Assembly: GCA_000751295.2 (NCBI GenBank)
Contig: CCMO02000001.1
Coordinates: 124,001-188,000 of the forward strand
Source: a bacterium YEK0313
GTDB lineage: Bacteria > Pseudomonadota > Alphaproteobacteria > Rhizobiales > Phreatobacteraceae
DNA length: 64,000 bases
Direction of reading: 5' to 3'
Made by a program: the position numbers and the translations under genes. Under the pieces are notes generated by a model. That model was not told the origin of the DNA. It saw only the letters and a program-made list of their open reading frames with translations, and searched no databases. Positions 48,718 to 56,924 of the stretch are shown here, piece by piece (position 1 is the stretch's first letter; each line of letters begins with the position of its first letter).

Positions 48718-49659
48718 ATGGTTTCATATATTCTCCGGCGCCTCGCCTCGACCATACCCGTGCTGCTCACCGTCGCGGTGATGGTCTTTCTGATGCTGCG
48801 GCTCACCCCCGGCGACCCCGCAGCCGTCATCGCCGGCGACAATGCGACGGCCCAGCAGATCGACGAGATCAGGACGAAGCTTGGCCTCAACCAGCCGATC
48901 GTGTCGCAGTTCTTCATCTGGATCGCCAATATGCTGCGCGGCGATCTCGGCGAGAGCTTCTTCTTCCGCAAGACGGTCTGGGAGCTGATCGCCGATCGCG
49001 TCGAACCGACGCTGTCGATCGCAGCCCTGACCATCATCATCGCCGTGGTCATCGCCATCCCGCTCGGCGTCGTCGCGGCCTACAAGCAGGGCACCTGGAT
49101 CGACCGGATCGTGATGGGCTTCTCGGTGATCGGCTTTTCGGTGCCGGTCTTCGTGATCGGCTACCTGCTCGTCTATATCTTCGCCATCAAGCTCAGCTGG
49201 TTCCCGGTCCAGGGCTACCAGCGCCTGGCCAGCGGCGTCTGGCCCTGGTTCATGAGCCTCGTCCTGCCGGCCTTCACGCTTTCGGTCATCTATATCGCGC
49301 TGATCGCGCGCATGACCCGCACGAGCGTCCTGGAAGTGCTGTCGGAAGACTATATCCGCACGGCCCGCGCCAAGGGGCAGACCGAGCTGCGCGTGCTGTT
49401 CCACCATGCGCTGAAGAACGCCGCCGTTCCGATCGCAACCGTCGTCGGCATCGGCATCGCCCTGCTGATCGGCGGCGTCGTGGTCACGGAGAGCGTCTAT
49501 TCGATTCCCGGCCTCGGCCGACTGACGGTGGATGCCGTGCTCGCCCGCGACTTTCCGGTGATCCAGGCGATCATCCTGCTGTTCTCGCTCGTCTATGTGT
49601 TGATCAACCTGCTCGTGGACCTCTCCTATACGATCTTCGACCCGAGGATCCGCTATTGA
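48718..49659 (+). CDS. Dipeptide-type ABC transporter permease (DppB-like)
   Basis: A 313-residue permease with six membrane segments, the DppB opening 'YILRRLASTIPVLLTVAVM', 'LRLTPGDPAAVIAGDNAT', the coupling helix 'EDYIRTARAKGQTELRVLF', and the C-terminal 'SVYSIPGLGRLTVDAVLARD'. The ATG at 48718 is chosen because the upstream in-frame sequence corresponds to the terminator hairpin region and is not protein-like. Its TGA overlaps the TTG start of the next permease (TTGA at 49656-49659). Confidence 0.94.
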   Translation: MVSYILRRLASTIPVLLTVAVMVFLMLRLTPGDPAAVIAGDNATAQQIDEIRTKLGLNQPIVSQFFIWIANMLRGDLGESFFFRKTVWELIADRVEPTLSIAALTIIIAVVIAIPLGVVAAYKQGTWIDRIVMGFSVIGFSVPVFVIGYLLVYIFAIKLSWFPVQGYQRLASGVWPWFMSLVLPAFTLSVIYIALIARMTRTSVLEVLSEDYIRTARAKGQTELRVLFHHALKNAAVPIATVVGIGIALLIGGVVVTESVYSIPGLGRLTVDAVLARDFPVIQAIILLFSLVYVLINLLVDLSYTIFDPRIRY

Positions 49660-50588
49660 CCGCCCCCGCCACCACCACGCCGCTCGCCGCAGCCGACGCC
49701 CCGGCCCCCGCCAAGCCGAACGTCTGGCGCAAGCTGAAGCGCAATCCCGCCGTCATCGCCGGTGCCGCGATCGTTCTCGTCATGGTGCTGATCGGCCTGC
49801 TCGCGCCGCTGATCGCCACCAGCGATCCCTCGGCGATCAACCCCGGCGCCCGCAACCGCGTGCCGATGGCCGAGAGCTCCTACCGGCTCGACGACGGCAC
49901 CCGCAAGACGATCACCCATTACATGGGCACCGACACGCTCGGCCGCGACGTGTTCTCGCGTGTCGTCTACGGCGCCCGCGTGTCGCTGTTCATCGGCGTG
50001 ACCGTCGCGCTCCTGTCGGTTGTGGCCGGGCTCATCATCGGCATGCTCGCCGGCTATTTCCGCTGGCTGGACGGCGTCATCATGCGGCTGATGGACGGGC
50101 TCATGGCGATCCCCGCCATCTTGCTCGCCATCGCGCTCGTGTCGCTGTCACGTGCCGGCATCCTGACCGTCATCGTCGCCATCGTGGTGCCCGAAGTGCC
50201 GCGGGTCGTGCGCCTCGTGCGCTCGGTCGTGCTGTCGGTGCGCGAGGAGCCCTATGTCGAGGCCGCCGTGACGGTCGGCACGCCGACCCTGGCGCTGCTC
50301 ATCCGCCACATCCTGCCCAACACGATCGCGCCGCTGATCGTGCAGGGCACGTTCATCTGCGCATCGGCGATCCTGGTCGAGGCCATCCTCTCCTTCCTCG
50401 GCATCGGCATTCCTCCCGACGTTCCGACCTGGGGCAACATCATGGCCGAGGGCCGGCAGCTGTTCCGCCTGTTCCCCCACAACATCCTCTATCCCGGCAT
50501 CTTCCTCGCCCTCACCGTTCTCGCGGTGAACATGCTGGGTGATGGCCTGCGCGATACGCTCGACCCGAAAATGGAGAAACGCGGATGA
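49656..50588 (+). CDS. Dipeptide-type ABC transporter permease (DppC-like)
   Basis: A 310-residue permease with a TTG start overlapping the preceding stop, a Pro/Ala-rich N-terminus, then 'VWRKLKRNPAVIAGAAIVLV' typical of DppC/OppC. Also visible: 'HYMGTDTLGRDVFSRVVYGA', the coupling region 'VREEPYVEAAVTVGTPTLAL', and 'LSFLGIGIPPDVPTWGNIMA'. Its stop overlaps the ATPase start (ATGA at 50585-50588). It forms the membrane channel together with the DppB-like protein. Confidence 0.94.
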   Translation: MTAPATTTPLAAADAPAPAKPNVWRKLKRNPAVIAGAAIVLVMVLIGLLAPLIATSDPSAINPGARNRVPMAESSYRLDDGTRKTITHYMGTDTLGRDVFSRVVYGARVSLFIGVTVALLSVVAGLIIGMLAGYFRWLDGVIMRLMDGLMAIPAILLAIALVSLSRAGILTVIVAIVVPEVPRVVRLVRSVVLSVREEPYVEAAVTVGTPTLALLIRHILPNTIAPLIVQGTFICASAILVEAILSFLGIGIPPDVPTWGNIMAEGRQLFRLFPHNILYPGIFLALTVLAVNMLGDGLRDTLDPKMEKRG

Positions 50589-52204
50589 GCGCACCCGTTC
50601 TCGACATCAGGAATCTCGCCGTCCGCCTGCCGAAGGGCGGGGATCGCGCCAATGCCGTCGACGGCGTGTCGTTCTCGGTCAATCCGGGCGAGATCGTCTG
50701 CGTGGTCGGCGAATCCGGCTCCGGCAAGTCGGTCACCGCCCATTCCGTCATGGGCCTCCTGCCGAAGGGCCAGCTGACGCCGGTCGGCGGCGAGATCCTG
50801 CTCGAAGGCGAGGACATGCTGAAGGCGAGCGGCAGCCGCCTCAGGGCGCTGCGCGGCACGCGCATGTCGATGATCTTCCAGGAACCGATGACCGCGCTCA
50901 ACCCGGTCATCACCTGCGGCGAGCAGATCGACGAGGTCCTGGAGATCCATACCGGCCTTTCCTTCGCCGAACGCAAGGAGAAGGTGCTGGCGGTGATGGA
51001 CGCAGTGCGCCTGCCCGATCCGGCGAAGCTCTACGATGCCTTCCCGCATCAGCTCTCCGGCGGCCAGCGCCAGCGCATCATGATCGCCCAGGCGCTGGTG
51101 CTCGACCCTGCCCTGCTGATCGCCGACGAACCGACCACCGCGCTCGACGTGACGACGCAGGCGCAGATCCTGAAGCTGGTCGCCGACATGCAGCAGCGCC
51201 GTGGCACCGGCGTGCTGTTCATCACTCACGATTTCGGCGTCGTCGCCGAGATCGCCCACCGGGTGGTGGTCATGCAGAAGGGCAGCGTGGTCGAGACCGG
51301 CACGGCGGAAGAGGTGCTGAAGCGGCCACAGCATCCCTATACCCAGATGCTGATCAATGCCGTGCCGACCCTGACCCCTCCCGAGCGCGAGGAGAAGACC
51401 GGGCCGGTCATGCTGGAGACGGTCAATCTCTGCAAGGTCTATGGCGGCGGCGGTTTCTTCAAGAAGGGGCGCGAAGTGCGCGCGGCCTCCGAAGTGAACA
51501 TCCAGGTGCGCAGCGGCGAGACGCTCGGCATCGTCGGCGAATCCGGTTCCGGCAAGTCGACTGTCGCCCGCTGCATCGCCCGGCTGATCGAGCCGAGCTC
51601 GGGCGCCATCCGGGTCGGCGACCTCGACGTCGCGGTCCTGCCCGAACGCCAGCTGCGCCAGCACCGGCGCATCTGTCAGATCGTCTTCCAGGATCCCTAC
51701 CGCTCGCTCAATCCGCGCCGCTCGGTCGGTGCCTCGATCATCGAGGGGCCGTGCAATTTCGGCATGGCCGAAAGCGAGGCGACCAGCCGGGCGCGCGATC
51801 TGATGAAGCTCGTCGGCCTGTCGCCGGATGCGCTCGACCGCTATCCGCACCAGTTCTCCGGCGGCCAGCGCCAGCGCATCTGCATCGCGCGGGCGCTCGC
51901 CATGGAACCGGAAGTGCTGATCGCGGACGAGGCGGTCTCGGCGCTCGACGTGTCGGTACAGGCCCAGGTGCTGGACCTGCTCGACGACGTGCGGAAGAAG
52001 TTCGACCTGGCCGTCCTGTTCATCACCCATGACCTCAGGGTCGCGGCGCAGATCTGCGACCGCATCGCCGTCATGAAGAGCGGCGTGGTGGTCGAGCACG
52101 GCAGGACCGTCGACATCTTCGCGTCGCCCCAGCACAGCTATACAAAGGCACTGTTCGAGGCGGCGCCCGGCCGTCATTTCGAGTTCGCTCGGGTCGCCGC
52201 CTGA
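50585..52204 (+). CDS. Fused DppD-DppF ABC transporter ATPase
   Basis: A 539-residue protein with two complete nucleotide-binding domains, replacing separate DppD and DppF. Domain 1: Walker A 'GESGSGKSVTAHSVMG' near residue 42, signature 'LSGGQRQRIMIAQAL', Walker B 'LLIADEPTTALD'. Domain 2 starts near residue 275: Walker A 'GESGSGKSTVARC', signature 'FSGGQRQRICIARAL', Walker B 'VLIADEAVSALD' (Ala for Pro). An 'HPYTQMLINAVP' and a later 'HSYTKALFEAAPG' segment are the usual oligopeptide-type C-terminal signatures. Such fusions are common in Rhizobiales. Confidence 0.95.
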   Translation: MSAPVLDIRNLAVRLPKGGDRANAVDGVSFSVNPGEIVCVVGESGSGKSVTAHSVMGLLPKGQLTPVGGEILLEGEDMLKASGSRLRALRGTRMSMIFQEPMTALNPVITCGEQIDEVLEIHTGLSFAERKEKVLAVMDAVRLPDPAKLYDAFPHQLSGGQRQRIMIAQALVLDPALLIADEPTTALDVTTQAQILKLVADMQQRRGTGVLFITHDFGVVAEIAHRVVVMQKGSVVETGTAEEVLKRPQHPYTQMLINAVPTLTPPEREEKTGPVMLETVNLCKVYGGGGFFKKGREVRAASEVNIQVRSGETLGIVGESGSGKSTVARCIARLIEPSSGAIRVGDLDVAVLPERQLRQHRRICQIVFQDPYRSLNPRRSVGASIIEGPCNFGMAESEATSRARDLMKLVGLSPDALDRYPHQFSGGQRQRICIARALAMEPEVLIADEAVSALDVSVQAQVLDLLDDVRKKFDLAVLFITHDLRVAAQICDRIAVMKSGVVVEHGRTVDIFASPQHSYTKALFEAAPGRHFEFARVAA

Positions 52205-52216
52205 CCTGGTGCCGGT

Positions 52217-52258
52217 GGAGGCATGGCGGCGGCGGCAAGCGCCGGCGCCGATGCCTCC
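52217..52258. other. Hairpin between transporter and adenine deaminase genes
   Basis: GGAGGCAT (52217-52224) pairs with ATGCCTCC (52251-52258), and the inner GGCG/CGCC extends the stem with one bulge. No T-tract is seen. It lies in the 73-base gap between the ATPase and the deaminase gene and could modulate downstream expression. Confidence 0.35.
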
Positions 52259-52277
52259 CCGCAAACAGGAGAGGACC

Positions 52278-53987
52278 ATGGCGCCAATCGACAGCACAAC
52301 GCTCGCCCGGCGCATCGCGCAGGGCCGTGGCGACGAGCCGGCCGACCTCGTCATCCGCGATATCAGGCTCTACGACCTCGTCACCGGCGCGCTGGTGGCA
52401 ACCGACATCGCCCTATCCGGCGATACCATCGTCGGTACCTATGGCACCTACCGCGGCGCGCGCGTGATCGAGGGACGCGGCCGCATCGCCGTGCCCGGCT
52501 TCATCGACACCCACCTGCATGTCGAATCCTCGCTCGTGCCCCCGCTCGAATTCGATCGCTGCGTCGCACGGCACGGCGTGACCACCGCGATCTGCGATCC
52601 GCACGAGATCGCCAACGTCCTCGGCCGCACCGCTTTCGATTACATGCTGGACGGCGCCACGCGGACGGTGATGGACCTCAGGGTACAGCTTTCCTCCTGC
52701 GTGCCGGCCACCCATCTCGAAACCGCGGGCGCCCACCTCACGGCGGCCGATCTCCTTGCCTATCGCGACCACCCCAAGGTGCTCGGCCTCGCCGAATTCA
52801 TGAACGTGCCCGGCATCGTCAATCGCGACCCGGACTGCCTCGCCAAGATCGAGGCCTTTGCCGGCCGGCACATAGACGGCCATGCGCCGCTCGTCGGCGG
52901 CTTCGACCTCAACGCCTATGCGAGCGCCGGCATCCGCACCGATCACGAGACGACCAGCGCCGACGAAGCCTTGGAGAAAATCCGCAAGGGCATGACGGTG
53001 CTGATCCGCGAGGGCTCGGTCTCGAAAGACCTGCATGCCCTCGCCCCGCTCCTGACGCTCGAGACCTCCCCGTTCCTCGCTTTCTGCACGGATGACCGCA
53101 ATCCGCTCGACATTGCCGAGGAGGGCCATCTCGATTTCATCATCAGGACCGCCATTTCGCTCGGCGTGCCGCCGCTTGCCGCCTATCGTTCGGCATCGCT
53201 GACCGCAGCGACGGCCTTCGGTCTGAGGGACCGCGGCATGATCGCGCCGGGCAAGCGCGCCGACATCGTGCTGCTGGACGATCTCGAGGCCTGCGCGGTC
53301 TCGGCCGTCTTCGCGGGCGGCGTTCCGGTCGACGAGAGCGCCTATGTGGGCCGGACGTCGGTGGCGCCGGTCGGCCTCGACAGCATGAAGGCGCGCACCG
53401 TGACCGCCGAGGACTTCCGGATCGCGGCCGCCGGTCAGACCACGCCGGTCATCGGCGTCATCGAAGGCAAGATCATCACCCGCCATCTCACGCTGACCCT
53501 GCCGGTGCGGGACGGAGCCATGGCGATCGATGCCGCTCAGGACGTCGCCAAGGTGGCGGTCGTCGCCCGCCACGGCATCAACGACAATATCGGCCGCGGC
53601 TTCGTCCAGGGCTTCGGCCTGCGGCGCGGCGCGATCGCCTCCTCGGTCGGTCACGACAGCCACAATATCTGCGTGGTCGGCGCCGACGACCGCGACATGG
53701 CGCTGGCCGTGAACCGGCTGGTGGCGATCCGTGGCGGCTTCGTCGTGGTCGCGGATGGCGCGGTGCGCGCCGAACTGCCGCTGCCCATCGCCGGACTGAT
53801 GAGCGAGCGTCCCTACGAAGAGCTGATCGCGCCGCTGAAAGCCTTGCGCGATGCGGCCCGCGGGCTCGGCGTGACGCTGAAGGAGCCGTTCCTGCAGGTG
53901 GCATTCCTGCCCCTGCCGGTCATTCCGCATCTGAAGATCTCGGACCGCGGCATGGTCGATGTCGACCGCTTCGCACTGATCGCCTGA
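52278..53987 (+). CDS. ade: Adenine deaminase
   Basis: A 569-residue amidohydrolase of the adenine deaminase (Ade) type, converting adenine to hypoxanthine and ammonia in purine salvage. Metal site 'GFIDTHLHVESSLVPP' near residue 80, 'ICDPHEIANVLG' near residue 115, 'NVPGIVNRDPDCLAKI', 'DGHAPLVGGFDLNAYASAG', and the Asp of 'AFCTDDRNPLDI'. The C-terminal Ade domain has 'RGFVQGFGLRRGAIASSVGH'. Start 52278 has an AGGAGAGGACC ribosome site. It is probably the last gene of the dipeptide-type transporter operon, suggesting use of a purine- or nitrogen-containing compound. Confidence 0.94.
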   Translation: MAPIDSTTLARRIAQGRGDEPADLVIRDIRLYDLVTGALVATDIALSGDTIVGTYGTYRGARVIEGRGRIAVPGFIDTHLHVESSLVPPLEFDRCVARHGVTTAICDPHEIANVLGRTAFDYMLDGATRTVMDLRVQLSSCVPATHLETAGAHLTAADLLAYRDHPKVLGLAEFMNVPGIVNRDPDCLAKIEAFAGRHIDGHAPLVGGFDLNAYASAGIRTDHETTSADEALEKIRKGMTVLIREGSVSKDLHALAPLLTLETSPFLAFCTDDRNPLDIAEEGHLDFIIRTAISLGVPPLAAYRSASLTAATAFGLRDRGMIAPGKRADIVLLDDLEACAVSAVFAGGVPVDESAYVGRTSVAPVGLDSMKARTVTAEDFRIAAAGQTTPVIGVIEGKIITRHLTLTLPVRDGAMAIDAAQDVAKVAVVARHGINDNIGRGFVQGFGLRRGAIASSVGHDSHNICVVGADDRDMALAVNRLVAIRGGFVVVADGAVRAELPLPIAGLMSERPYEELIAPLKALRDAARGLGVTLKEPFLQVAFLPLPVIPHLKISDRGMVDVDRFALIA

Positions 53988-54182
53988 AGCCTCGCGCAAG
54001 CGCTTTTCCCGGCCCCCCACGCCATGCCGAGGACACGTTTCTCGCGCGCCCGCGGCTGGATCTGCGGCATGCGGCAGTCGCCAGGCATTTGAGCGCAAGA
54101 AACGGATTTAGACGTGTGCAGCGGCATGGGACGGATGATACGCCTCGCGATCGCGCCGGATCGGAGGGTATGGAGACCGCTC

Positions 54183-55409
54183 ATGACCGCGCCGACATCA
54201 CCTCACGCCTTCACCCGCCTCCTGATCACCTCGGCCTTCGTGCAGATGGCCGATCAGATCGCACTGGCCGCCCTGCCAGTCACCGCGCTGCTGGTGCTCG
54301 GCGCCGGCCCCGGCCTCGTCGGGGCGCTCGTCGCGGCGCAGACGGCGGCCTGGCTCATCGTCTCGTTGCCGGCCGGCGTCATCGTCGATCGCCTGCCGCG
54401 CCGGACCGTGCTCGCCGGTGCGCTCTCGGTCAGTCTCGCCGCGGCCATGGCCGCCACGCTCGCCGCCGCCGCGGGCAGCGTGCCGCTCCTGGCGCTCGCG
54501 GCCTTCCTCGCCGCCGCCGGCACGGTCACCTTCGTGCTGGTGCAGATCAGCCTCGTCCCCTCCCTGGTCGGGCCGGCCGAGCTGCCGAAGGCCAATGCGC
54601 GCACCGAGCTTGCGCGCGCCGCGGCGGTCGCAGCCGCGCCGTTCATCGTCGGCCTGCTCGCCGAACGGGTCTCCCCCATGGCGGGCTATCCCCTGGCCGC
54701 CGCGCTCGCCTGCGGCGCACTCATCGCCGGAACCCGCCTCGCCTTGCCTGCCGCGTCGGCGCCGGCCGCGGCGAAGCCGCCCGTGCTCGCCGCCATCGCC
54801 GAAGGCGGGCGCTTCGTCGTCCGCGACGCGCTGCTGCGCGCCATCGGCCTCTGCGCGATCTTCTGGAACTTCGCCTTCATCGCCCTCACCGCGATCTTCG
54901 TGCCCTTCGCACTGGCAAGACTCGGCACCGACGTCGCCGGCGCCGGCCTTGCGATCGGCGCAGCCGGGTTCGGCATGATCGCCGGGGCGATCACCGCACC
55001 GGCCATCTTCGCGAAGGTCGAACCGCGTGCCGTGCTGATGTTTGGTCCCGCCTCCTCCATTGTCGGCGCCGTCATGCTGCTTGCGGCTCCGACCTACGGC
55101 GGGCTGCCGGCCGCCATTCTCGCCTTCGCCCTCATCGGCTTCGGCCCGATGCTCTGGTCGGTGATGCAGACCTCGGTGCGCCAGCTCGTGACGCCGCCCG
55201 GCCTGATGGGCCGGGTCACCGCCACGATCCAGGTCGCGGTCTACGGCGTGCGGCCGCTCGGCGCGCTCGCCGGCGGCACGGTCGGCCAGATCTTCGGGCT
55301 CGACGCGGCCATGCTGCTGGTCGCTGTCGCCTTCGCGCTGTCGGCGCTGGTGTCCGTCGCCTCCCCGCTCGCCAGCCTCAGGGCCATGCCGGCGCCCGCC
55401 GCTGCCTGA
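54183..55409 (+). CDS. MFS transporter (enterobactin-exporter/DUF894 type)
   Basis: A 408-residue major facilitator protein with 12 predicted membrane segments. It begins 'RLLITSAFVQMADQIALAAL' and has the MFS loop motif 'AGVIVDRLPRRTVLAG' between segments 2 and 3. 'LPKANARTELARAAAVAAAP' and 'GLMGRVTATIQVAVYGVRPL' are characteristic of the EntS/DUF894 group of drug or siderophore exporters. The ATG at 54183 is used because the longer frame contains no membrane-protein-like sequence. It is monocistronic or loosely linked to the following MaoC gene. The substrate is unknown. Confidence 0.88.
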   Translation: MTAPTSPHAFTRLLITSAFVQMADQIALAALPVTALLVLGAGPGLVGALVAAQTAAWLIVSLPAGVIVDRLPRRTVLAGALSVSLAAAMAATLAAAAGSVPLLALAAFLAAAGTVTFVLVQISLVPSLVGPAELPKANARTELARAAAVAAAPFIVGLLAERVSPMAGYPLAAALACGALIAGTRLALPAASAPAAAKPPVLAAIAEGGRFVVRDALLRAIGLCAIFWNFAFIALTAIFVPFALARLGTDVAGAGLAIGAAGFGMIAGAITAPAIFAKVEPRAVLMFGPASSIVGAVMLLAAPTYGGLPAAILAFALIGFGPMLWSVMQTSVRQLVTPPGLMGRVTATIQVAVYGVRPLGALAGGTVGQIFGLDAAMLLVAVAFALSALVSVASPLASLRAMPAPAAA

Positions 55410-55427
55410 GGCGCATGCCCGCCGTCC

Positions 55428-55453
55428 GCGGCCGGCAGCATGGGCCGGCCGCG
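55428..55453. terminator. Hairpin after the MFS gene
   Basis: GCGGCCGGC (55428-55436) pairs perfectly with GCCGGCCGC (55444-55452), and one more flanking C-G pair can form (55427 with 55453), around a 7-base loop. It follows the MFS stop by about 18 bases. No T-tract is seen, so termination is only suggested. Confidence 0.35.
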
Positions 55454-55554
55454 CTCGGCCCATCGGCCGATTGACTTTGGTCCGCCACGCATGGTCGCCT
55501 GGAACAGGCTCGCCCCAGGGCGGCCTCCCCTCCAGTACGATCGGAACGTCCTTC

Positions 55555-56037
55555 ATGCCCGCCGCCATCGACCATGCCCGCCTGCCGACGCTCGGACACG
55601 GCTTCTTCTGGCAGGATCTCGCGGTCGGGCAGACGTTCAAGACCTTCCGCCGCACCATCACGGAAGCGGATCTGGTCGGCTTCATCGGCGTGACCGGCAT
55701 GGCCGAAGCCATCTTCATCGACGCCGCCTATGAGCACGGCGCGATCGCCGGCCGCCCCGTACCCGGCGCGCTGACCTATGCGATCATCGAGGGGTTCATC
55801 CTGCAGTCGATGATCCAGGGCACCGGGCTCGCCATGCTCGAACTCGCCCAGACCATCCATGCGCCGGTCAAGGTCGGCGACAGCGTCTGGGCCACCGTCG
55901 CGGTGACCGAGATCCGCCCGACCTCCAAGGCCAATCGCGCTGTCGTCACCTCGCTCATCGCGGTGTTCAATCAGCGCGAGGAGCCGGTCATGACCTATAC
56001 TGCCAAGCGCCTTCTCGCCGGTCGCCCTGCGGCATGA
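55555..56037 (+). CDS. MaoC-like hot-dog dehydratase/hydratase
   Basis: A 160-residue single hot-dog domain of the MaoC family. It contains 'LAVGQTFKTFRRTITEADLV' at the N-terminus, a catalytic-region 'TGMAEAIFIDAAYEHGAIAG' (the canonical Asn/Asp-x5-His arrangement is partly altered), and 'VKVGDSVWATVAVTEIRPTS'. It probably hydrates or dehydrates an acyl-CoA. No other beta-oxidation gene is adjacent. Start 55555 gives the usual N-terminal length; no strong ribosome site is seen. Confidence 0.87.
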   Translation: MPAAIDHARLPTLGHGFFWQDLAVGQTFKTFRRTITEADLVGFIGVTGMAEAIFIDAAYEHGAIAGRPVPGALTYAIIEGFILQSMIQGTGLAMLELAQTIHAPVKVGDSVWATVAVTEIRPTSKANRAVVTSLIAVFNQREEPVMTYTAKRLLAGRPAA

Positions 56038-56086
56038 CCCACGCCGGCCGGCCCCCGCTGGCGATGTGGTTTCGTGCCCCGCCCGA

Positions 56087-56911
56087 TCAGCCTGCGAGCG
56101 CCACAAGCTCGCGCGTCAGCTCGGCCTGCGGGTCGGCAAACGGCAGGACCACCGTGAAATGGTTGGCGCCGTCCACAGCGATCGCGCGCGTCCTTGCCCC
56201 CATGACCGCCCAGAGCTCGACGAGGCTCCTGGTCTGGCGCAGATATTCGGGTGCCTCGGCGCCGCCGACGACCGCGGTCACGCCGAGCCCGCGCGGCGGC
56301 GTCCAGGTCAGCGGCGACAGGCTGGCGGCGCTCGCCGCGTCGAGCCCCAGGGCCTTGTTGATGCTGGTCGGCACGAGCGGCGCGAGATGAAACAGGCCGG
56401 AAATCGGCAGGGCCCCGGCGATCAGGTCGGCGGGCTCGCCGAGCGCCGCCCAATCGGTGGCGGCAAGGCAGGCCGTCAGGTGGCCGCCGGCCGAATGGCC
56501 GAAGGGCAGGATCCGCCGGCCGTGGCGCTCGCGCAGCGTCCGCACGCAGGCGACGGCCTCGCCGACAATGTCGCCGACCGTCACCGCCGGGCAAAGGTCA
56601 TAGCTCATGACCGCGACGTCGAGGCCATGGGCATTGGCGCCGCGCGCCATCTGGCTGAACCAGCTCTTGTCGAGCGCCTGCCAGTAGCCGCCATGAATGA
56701 ACAGCGCCAGCGGCGCACCGGAGTGCGGTTGAGCCGCGCGGAACAGGTCATAACGCTGACGCTCGCCCGCGCCGTAGGCCTGGTCCACCAGCGCGCCGGC
56801 GGCTTCCGCGCGATAGGCGGCCGCCTCGCGCGCCCAGCGCTGCATCGTCTCCGGGTGATCGGGCACGCGCGCCCGATTGTTGTATTCGGCTTCCAGGTCG
56901 GGCGCGGACAC
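56087..56911 (-). CDS. Alpha/beta hydrolase, kynurenine formamidase (AFMID)-like
   Basis: A 274-residue serine hydrolase. The oxyanion-hole motif 'LFIHGGYWQALDK' (HGGYW, typical of AFMID-type formamidases) and the nucleophile 'FGHSAGGHLTACL' are clear; the catalytic His is probably in 'DGANHFTVVLP'. Start is taken as GTG at 56911, in front of 'SAPDLEAEYNNRARV', with AGAGAG about 10 bases upstream; the longer frame is unlike protein. It may hydrolyse N-formylkynurenine or another ester or amide. No other kynurenine-pathway gene is nearby, so specificity is open. Confidence 0.85.
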   Translation of the reverse strand: MSAPDLEAEYNNRARVPDHPETMQRWAREAAAYRAEAAGALVDQAYGAGERQRYDLFRAAQPHSGAPLALFIHGGYWQALDKSWFSQMARGANAHGLDVAVMSYDLCPAVTVGDIVGEAVACVRTLRERHGRRILPFGHSAGGHLTACLAATDWAALGEPADLIAGALPISGLFHLAPLVPTSINKALGLDAASAASLSPLTWTPPRGLGVTAVVGGAEAPEYLRQTRSLVELWAVMGARTRAIAVDGANHFTVVLPFADPQAELTRELVALAG

Positions 56912-56924
56912 GGCTGGCTCTCTT

